Assembly (NCBI GenBank): GCA_025200525.1
Contig: CM045767.1
Span: forward strand, 118,852,021-118,916,020
From: Camellia lanceoleosa
Taxonomy: Eukaryota > Streptophyta > Magnoliopsida > Ericales > Theaceae
Reading direction: 5' to 3'
DNA length: 64,000 bases
Under the pieces are notes generated by a model that was not told where the DNA came from, did no database searches, and saw only the letters and a program-made list of their open reading frames with translations. Each line of letters opens with the position of its first letter. Position 1 is the stretch's first letter. Below, in pieces: positions 57,836 to 64,000 of the stretch. A program made the translations under genes and the position numbers.

Positions 57836-58676
57836 TTTTGTTTTTTTATATACTTATAAGTTAGAAGAAGTTATAACAAAAACTAACATAAATTTTAAAA
57901 AACAAAACAAAACTAAAAACTAAAGAGTTGCACCCAATAATCCCTACGAACTAAATTTTCAACATTTGGCCAAGGATCCTCTAGTTTCAAATTCCCATCT
58001 CTATTCTGATACATCTTTAACCTTACAATGAAATTGGAATCTCAATATCTAAATGCGCGATTTGAATTGCATTCACATAGAACAATTCATAACATAGAAC
58101 TATGAACTACAATTGTCATACATGACCCTCTGGCAAAAAGAAAAAGACAAAAGAAAAAAGACAAAAGAAAAGAAAGAAGAAAATTCCCATTTTCATTGAA
58201 CATTTTTAGAATATATTCTGTCTTCTTTAGAACTGAATAACACCTTGATCACAAAAGAAGCAGGGTTGCAATAAAGTTGGTAGTTTATTATGTCCTACCT
58301 CTCTTTTCACGGTCTGTATTTCCTCACCTCTAATCTTAATTTCCCAACTTTAACTTTTACAAAAATCAGATCAGATTCTTCGACCAATCCCACCAAATCA
58401 AGATCTCACCCCTAAAAATAAAAATTAAAAAATTAAAAAAATGATAGAATAGAACATAATTGTGAGATGTATGATTTTCATAAAAATGTTATATATCCAG
58501 AAAAAAGAAAGAATATTTAGAATTTGAATTGATAACATCCAAAATAGATTTAATTGGTATAATTCAAATTCTAGACATTTATTTATTTATTTTTTTCTGG
58601 GTTGGTAACATTTTGATGAGTGAAAGACTCTAAAATCTTGATAAAATTTTCCTACCGAATGATGAATAATATAATC
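57836..58676. other. Intergenic DNA and 3' flank of the SMR gene
   Basis: No coding region. A purine-rich AAAAGACAAAAG tract lies at 58,136-58,190. The part next to 58,676 would hold the SMR 3' UTR. Confidence 0.5.
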
Positions 58677-59183
58677 TTATTCTGAATTATAATCCCTCGT
58701 CATCCTCCTCCTCGATCTCTTGATCTTGCGTTCAAAATCTTCTCCAAGTAGCTTTGAAGGAAACATCAATTCATCATCTCTGAACAATGCTTTTCTCTTC
58801 TTCGTCGATGGTCGTTGCCGGAGTTTCTTGGGAGCTGGTGGGCATTGTGTGATCACTGGAATTTTGTGATCCAAAGATGTTGGAGTTCTGAACCCATCAT
58901 CATCGTCGTCGTTGTCAGATTGTCCTAAACATGGTGGCTTGAGAGTCTCAGAAGAAGCTGTTGACTCGCATTTCTCTTCTTGTTCTTGTTCTTGTTCTTG
59001 TTCTTGATGGTGATGAAGATGATCGAGGTTGGAGGTTGTAATTTGAGACCCATCTGGGAATTTTAAAGTGGGTATTGAGGAAACTGGGAATTCGATCTGT
59101 TTTTTTTCTTCTTTGAGGATCAACAGCTCTGGATTCGACATAGCAAGGAAGGGAATAATGTGCTGGAATTCCGTGAACATCAA
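58677..59183 (-). CDS. SIAMESE-related cyclin-dependent kinase inhibitor (SMR family)
   Basis: Single exon, 168 codons from the first ATG. The family core DDGFRTPTSLDHKIPVITQC (about residues 95-114) followed by PPAPKK is diagnostic of plant SIAMESE/SMR proteins. These bind CDK-cyclin complexes in the nucleus, block mitotic division and promote endoreduplication, often under stress. The N-terminus has IEFPVSSIPTLKFPDGS, as in several SMRs, then an unusual His- and Gln/Glu-rich run (HHHQEQEQEQEQEE, 57-70). The C-terminus is basic (ERKIKRSRRR, 151-160), possibly nuclear targeting. The start may instead be Met15 (MSNPELLIL), which aligns better with typical SMR N-termini. The gene is intronless, as usual for the family, and looks intact. 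Confidence 0.92.
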   Translation of the reverse strand: MMFTEFQHIIPFLAMSNPELLILKEEKKQIEFPVSSIPTLKFPDGSQITTSNLDHLHHHQEQEQEQEQEEKCESTASSETLKPPCLGQSDNDDDDDGFRTPTSLDHKIPVITQCPPAPKKLRQRPSTKKRKALFRDDELMFPSKLLGEDFERKIKRSRRRMTRDYNSE

Positions 59184-59192
59184 CCTAAAATT

Positions 59193-59208
59193 GAGAGAGA
59201 GAGAGAGA
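59193..59208. repeat. (GA)n in the SMR 5' leader
   Basis: A short GA run between the TATA box and the start codon, reading CT-rich on the transcribed (minus) sense. Confidence 0.8.
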
Positions 59209-59288
59209 AGGGTCTTGTTGGAATATAATGATCTTCTTTCTGTTACTTCGAGTGATTTCTCTGAGCTTCTTCTATGGATTTCTGGCCT

Positions 59289-59296
59289 CTTTATAG
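59289..59296 (-). promoter_or_regulatory. TATA box of the SMR gene
   Basis: The minus strand reads CTATAAAG in the context GTCTATAAAGAGGCC, about 105 bp upstream of the first ATG. Transcription would start near 59,260, giving a leader of about 80 nt. Confidence 0.65.
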
Positions 59297-59343
59297 ACTT
59301 TAGATGTGAGAAAGAGAAAGAGAGAAGGAAACGGTTTTATTAT

Positions 59344-59347
<4 letters not shown>

Positions 59348-59381
<34 letters not shown>
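59348..59381. repeat. (AG)17 microsatellite in the SMR promoter
   Basis: An uninterrupted AG run about 50 bp upstream of the TATA box. Confidence 0.95.
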
Positions 59382-59387
<6 letters not shown>

Positions 59388-59629
59388 TATATCGCATTGC
59401 ATCGGATCCTTCGCCAGGAGTATTTGAAAGCCTCTCCACCTTAGTAACTGATTTCTCATACATTGGAAACATGATTTAAGAGTTATTTTTTAATTTTTAA
59501 TTTATTTTGAGTTATATTATTATTCATATTTTATATATATATATTTTTAAAAAGTTAAAAAATTAATTTTTAATTATCTTTTCAAAATAATCCACATGCA
59601 TCTCAAAGCTAAGGTTTGGTAAATTTTAT

Positions 59630-59772
59630 GATAAATTACACTTATTTTTCATGAGCTTTCTCCTGACATTTTCTTGTGATTTTAATAATTATATTAATCT
59701 CTCATAATAATTATTAAAATCATTAAAAAAAAATTATGTAATTTACCTCTCTTTAGGTTAGTGTAATTTATC
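59630..59772. mobile_element. 143-bp MITE with GATAAATTACACT ends
   Basis: GATAAATTACACT at 59,630 and AGTGTAATTTATC at 59,760-59,772 are perfect inverted repeats. Internal TTTTAATAATTAT and ATAATTATTAAAA mirror each other near the centre. The ends resemble those of the element at 51,283. Confidence 0.7.
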
Positions 59773-59814
59773 TTAAATTTCATGTAATATTAAATAAAAT
59801 CTTTAAATTATTAA

Positions 59815-61090
59815 GACAGTATTAGATCATTTAATGTATATATATATATATATTAATAAAATAATTAAAAATAAATAATCTCTCTAAAATTAATATTAGA
59901 TAACATCTTAATAATTTAATATAAGACTTCTTTCACACAATATAAATAACTTAAAATTTATTACTTTAAGTAATACATTTATTATTTGAATTTTTTTTAA
60001 GTTAAAATAAATAAATTTATTTTCTTTTCACAGCTATTTGCATTATTTATTTATTCATATGTAAAAAAATTATTATTTTATATTTTCTCAGTTATATATT
60101 ATTCTTAAATTTTAGTTTTTATCTTTGAGTTATTAAATTTCTAGTCAATGCATATTTAAAAAAACACAGATTAATATTTCTTACATGATTAAAAAAATTA
60201 AAAAAATAAAAATAAAAGTAAAAAAAATTTAATCGCCTCACAATAAATTAAAATTAGTTAATAGGGAATGAAAGATTAAGAAATTATTTAAGAATAATAA
60301 ACAATTCAAACAATTTGTCATTTTTTACACCTAAAATTAAAATTAATCTTTACTTGAATGGAGCAATTATTTGAGAATAATAAAATATTCAATTAATTGT
60401 TATGTATGATACTTAAAAAAAAAAATTTATCTTTATTTATATCATTTAAACTATTTTTATTAAATTAAATCTTAAAATTTATTTCTCACCTTCAATAATG
60501 GTTGAATTTTTATTTTATTTTTGTTTATAATAGTGAGAAATTACAAAATAAAGTAAAAAATTAACCATTAATGAAGGTGAGAAATTAATTTTAAGATTTA
60601 ATTTAATAAAAATAGTTTAATTAAGAAAAATAAAGATGGAAAAACATATTTTAACTATCATACAACAAATTAATTGAGTATTTTAGTATTCTAAAATAAT
60701 TTCTCCATTCAAATAAAGATTAATTTTATTTTAATCATGTAAGAATAACCTGTATTTTTAAAAAAAAATATGCATCGATTAGAAATTTAATGACTCAAAG
60801 ATAAAAATAAAAATTTGTTAATAATATCTTAACAATTTAGGGATAAATAATTTTCTTACATATGAATAAATAAGTAAAATAAATTGTTGGGAAAAAAAAA
60901 TCCATTTGTTTCAACTTAAAAAAAGAAAAGAAAAAAATAAATTTAAATAATAAATCCATTAATTAAAATTGAAAAATATTTTGTTGTTTATATAGTGTGA
61001 AATTAGTTTTATAATATTATATTAATTTTTAAGGTGTTATATTAAACTATTAGGGTGTTAAGTTAAAATATGAATGGATCTTTAATAATA
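59815..61090. repeat. ~1.3-kb long inverted repeat (foldback)
   Basis: The halves mirror each other around about 60,535. Examples are TATCTTTGAGTTATTAAATT (60,120) against its inverse near 60,790, AATCTTTACTTGAATGGAG (60,345) against 60,705, and AAATCTTAAAATTTATTTCTC (split; 60,465) against 60,580. The left arm has an extra roughly 150-bp block. No coding content. It looks like a foldback element or large MITE. Outer limits are approximate. Confidence 0.7.
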
Positions 61091-61630
61091 TATATGTAAA
61101 ATCTCAAGGGAGGTGGGTGAAAATTTTCATTTAAATAGCTTATTAGTTCAAAGGGGCAACATACTCATTTTGGATAGAAAAGTAATGGTATTTATGCTAA
61201 ATTAACGGATTGGGAGAATCTTGATATTGTCAAAAAAAATAGAGGAAATTTTTGTAATTATTGAAATCATATAAAAGTTCTTGTATTTATCAAAAATCTC
61301 AGGAAATGTGAGTATAATTTACCCCAAATTTTACTATGAAAGTGATTCATTAAAAATAAAATTTTAAAAAAAATTATACAAGATGAATACAGAAATGATG
61401 TGTCAACGAAATAAAAATAAAATTAAAAAAGAAGAAGTTATAAGTCTAGATGATTTGTTTTAACCTTAATTTTTGGTCTACTTATTTTTAAGCAATAAAC
61501 TAATTTTAGGGCAAACTACCCGTAAGTCCTCATATAATCCCACTACTTTTTGTGTAAACCCAGGAGGCCTAAGGTTTTTTTTTTTTTTTTTTTCTCTCTC
61601 TCTCTCTGTCACAAGCCCAACCCTGGCCAT
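61091..61630. other. Intergenic DNA, no gene seen
   Basis: AT-rich; contains a T(20)(CT)n run at 61,576-61,608 and MITE-like ends (GGGGTAAATTATACTC, minus, near 61,325). No coding region. Confidence 0.45.
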
Positions 61631-61639
61631 AAGCTCACC

Positions 61640-62459
61640 AGGCCATGGCCTAAGGTCCTTCAAAATAGACCCAAAAAAAGAATCTCTTCCTATTATAGTT
61701 TAGTGTAATATATTAAATATATTTTAGATCCAAAAAAAATTAAAGAAAACCCAAATTAACTTAAAATAAATTGACCCATTAAAAAATTAAAAGGCCCATT
61801 CAAAATTAAAAATGTCCATTCTCTCTCCTATGTAATTCCTAACCCTAACTACTCTTAATCTAATTTTTCCAACAACTTGACAGCAGCAGCCCAAAAAAGA
61901 GCAAACCTAGCAGCAGCACACAAAACAAAATAGAGCACACGGTCCACGGATCAACAACAGCACAACAAGCACAGGTAAATTTTTTTCTATTCAATTAATC
62001 AAATATTTGTCTTATCCTTTGCTTAATTGCTATTATAATATTGGTATTTACATCATCAAGAAGAATTTGTTTAAGTTCAATAGTTTGTCTGATATGGTTT
62101 AATAATTTGTTTAAGAATTTGTTTAAGTTTAATAATTTGTTTAAGTTTAATAGTTTGTCTGATATACTTACAATGGCTACTTCCTCCTTTGTTTCACGCA
62201 CTCCGTTTTTTTCAGTTCTACCTCCAAAAACCTACCGTTTCTGTTCCTCTCTCAAGTTCTGTATTTTTTTTTTTTTTCAACCAAAAATTTAAAATAGCTA
62301 TAGCAGATTATTTAGTTGCCTTGTAGACAATTATTCCATGTCACTCATAGGGCCTTCTCTGTAACATCACATAATTTAAAAGTTTTTTATTTTGTTAAGT
62401 GGTGGTGGTGCTCTTGTTTTGAATTTTGATCTAAAAAAGTATTTTGATCTCAGTTCATC
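61640..62459 (+). mobile_element. Probable 5' end and leader of an hAT element
   Basis: CAGGCCATGGCCTAAGGTCC at 61,640 resembles the start of the hAT element at 35,128 (CAGGGCCGGTCCTAAG). A CAGCAGCAG-containing segment at 61,880-61,976 ends in a donor-like CACAG|GTAAAT and could be a leader exon. A short tandem repeat (TTTAATARTTTGTTTAAG) lies at 62,070-62,160. The transposase pseudogene begins at 62,460. Confidence 0.4.
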
Positions 62460-64000
62460 ATGACTCTTAAAAGAAATTATCCATCTGGATTCACAAAAAG
62501 GAAAAAGAAGCAAAGAGTCGAAAAATTAGTCAGGTGTCAAAGAGGAGCTATTGACAAGTTCTTTACGAGTGACAAACAAGTAGAACAATCAGTTGAAGAA
62601 TTGAATAATGAAGAATTTGAAAATTTAGTGAATAATGAGAATGAAAATTTGGTGGATGAAGAAGGAATGAGAAATTTGTGGGTGCAGAAGCCAATCAAGA
62701 TGATGAGATGAATGTGGAATGTGAGCATTGAAATATAGATGATCCGAGGACTTGGAAAATAATTGACCATAATTTACGAGATTTTTTAGTCGAAAGAGGT
62801 CTTGTGAGAAGAAATTGTGAGTTCAACTTCCCTAAAGATGATTCTTCGAGGCATAGGCATTCTCACATGTTCATTACATTCGGCATTTACCAAATAGGGA
62901 AAGATTTGATAGGAAATGGCTGATATACTCGGAACTTTTGGATAGAGTATTTTGCTTTTGTTGTAAGTTGTTTAAGCAAGAGGGAAATAAGACTTAATTG
63001 GCTATCGAAGGATTTAAAGACTGGAGAAATATTGGTGAGAGACTGAAAGGCCATGAAAGTGGTAACGAGCACATTACTTGCATGAGCAAATAGATTGAGT
63101 TGGAGGAAAGATTGGAAAAGCATCAAACAATAGATAAAAGTATACAAGAGCAAGCTAACAAAGAAAGAGAGCACTTGAAACAGGTTTTATTGATGATAAT
63201 TGCAGTTGTGAAAACACTTGCCGAGAATAGTTTACCTTTTCATGGAAGCCATAAGAAGATTTATGAAGAGAGCAATGGGCTTTTTTTTAAGCATAATTGA
63301 AATGATTGGCGAGTTTGATCCAACGATGAAACAACACTTGCGGCGGATAGAAAAAGGTGAGATTCATTACCATTATTTGTGTTACAAAATTCAAAATGAG
63401 GTGATACAAATGTTGGCAGGGGAAGTCAAAAGTGTAATTTTGACGATAATCAAACTAGCAAAATACTTTTCGGTCATATTTAATTGTACTCCGGATATAA
63501 ACCATCAATAACAAATGTCTTTTGTTGTACGATGCGTGGGTGTTTCAACAAGTCCATTTACGATGAAAAAGTTTCTTTTTTGGAATTCTTGAATGTGGAT
63601 GATACATCGGGGATGAGGCTTTTTGATAAACTTCAAGAAGCATTAGTTAACCTTCAACTTGATATTGGTGACTTAAGAGGGTAAGGATATGATAATGGCT
63701 CTAACATGAAAGGCAAAAAAAAGGTGTTCAAACAAGAGTACTTCAAGTAAATCCTAAAGCATTCTATACGCTGTGTGGTTGTCATAGTCTTAACCTTGTG
63801 CTTTGTGATATAGCCAAGTCTTGCTCTAAAGCAAAAACTTTTTTTGGTGTGGTACAACGCATATATATATTATTTTCATCTTCCATTCAACGTTGGACAA
63901 TTTTAAAAGATAATCTAAAGAAGGCCTCACGGTTAAGTCGTTTATGCATAAATGCATTGGAAAAGTCGTATTGAAAGTGTTAAACCACTAAGATACCATG
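62460..64000 (+). pseudogene. hAT transposase pseudogene, ZMYM1/TTF-type with DUF4371
   Basis: The N-terminus MTLKRNYPSGFTKRKKKQR is typical of plant zinc-finger-MYM-type-1-like hAT proteins. Further blocks occur in order across all three plus frames: DPRTWKIIDHNLRDFLVERG, a WLSKDLKTGE region, [76 protein letters not shown] and GYDNGSNMKGK. At least ten stops or frame changes separate them. The Asp normally in the first catalytic position (LDCTPD in relatives I recall) reads Asn (FNCTPD). The sequence runs off the window before the dimerisation domain. This is a dead copy. Confidence 0.85.

Overview
The window is nuclear DNA of a flowering plant, almost certainly a eudicot. Genes have short GT-AG introns, the intergenic DNA is very AT-rich, and there are plant-type LTR retrotransposons, an L1-type LINE, many MITEs and two recognisable plant gene families. 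I cannot name the species. Nothing bacterial, organellar or CRISPR-like is present.

About 1-26,250 is a nest of transposable elements. The oldest visible layer is a decayed minus-strand gene with a C48 (Ulp1-like) peptidase fold (about 6,488-9,023, probably with its 5' end near 25,836-26,250). A Ty3/gypsy element (D) is inserted at 6,398; only its 5' LTR, PBS, an extra ORF and a broken gag-protease lie in the window. D is cut at 2,963 by a giant LTR (C). A second giant LTR (A) starts at 9,061. A holds a complete 4.1-kb solo LTR of the same superfamily (B, 10,290-14,427, target duplication CCAAC) and a nearly intact chromodomain Ty3/gypsy element (E, 16,664-24,925, duplication GGCAA). E's reverse transcriptase is split by a 2.1-kb solo LTR (F, 19,852-21,935, duplication ATCGA). 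Insertion order can be read directly: Ulp1-type element, then A and D, then B, E and C, then F.

About 26,250-40,200 is AT-rich DNA with several MITEs. They include a 382-bp hAT-type element with a perfect 8-bp duplication, a 1.45-kb foldback element with tandem repeats in one arm, and a long-inverted-repeat MITE family that recurs at four places. A possible first exon of an unknown gene lies at 37,356.

About 40,247-50,818 is a minus-strand host gene for a WD40-repeat protein resembling plant WDR44-like proteins. I resolved seven exons with consistent splice phases. Two reading-frame breaks mean either a pseudogene or indel errors in the assembly. Its 6.7-kb last intron holds a degenerate, oppositely oriented L1-type LINE (about 41,345-47,371).

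About 51,000-64,000 holds more MITEs and a 1.3-kb palindrome. An intronless minus-strand gene (58,677-59,183) encodes a SIAMESE-related CDK inhibitor and has a good TATA box. A multiply broken ZMYM1/TTF-type hAT transposase pseudogene starts at 62,460 and runs off the end.
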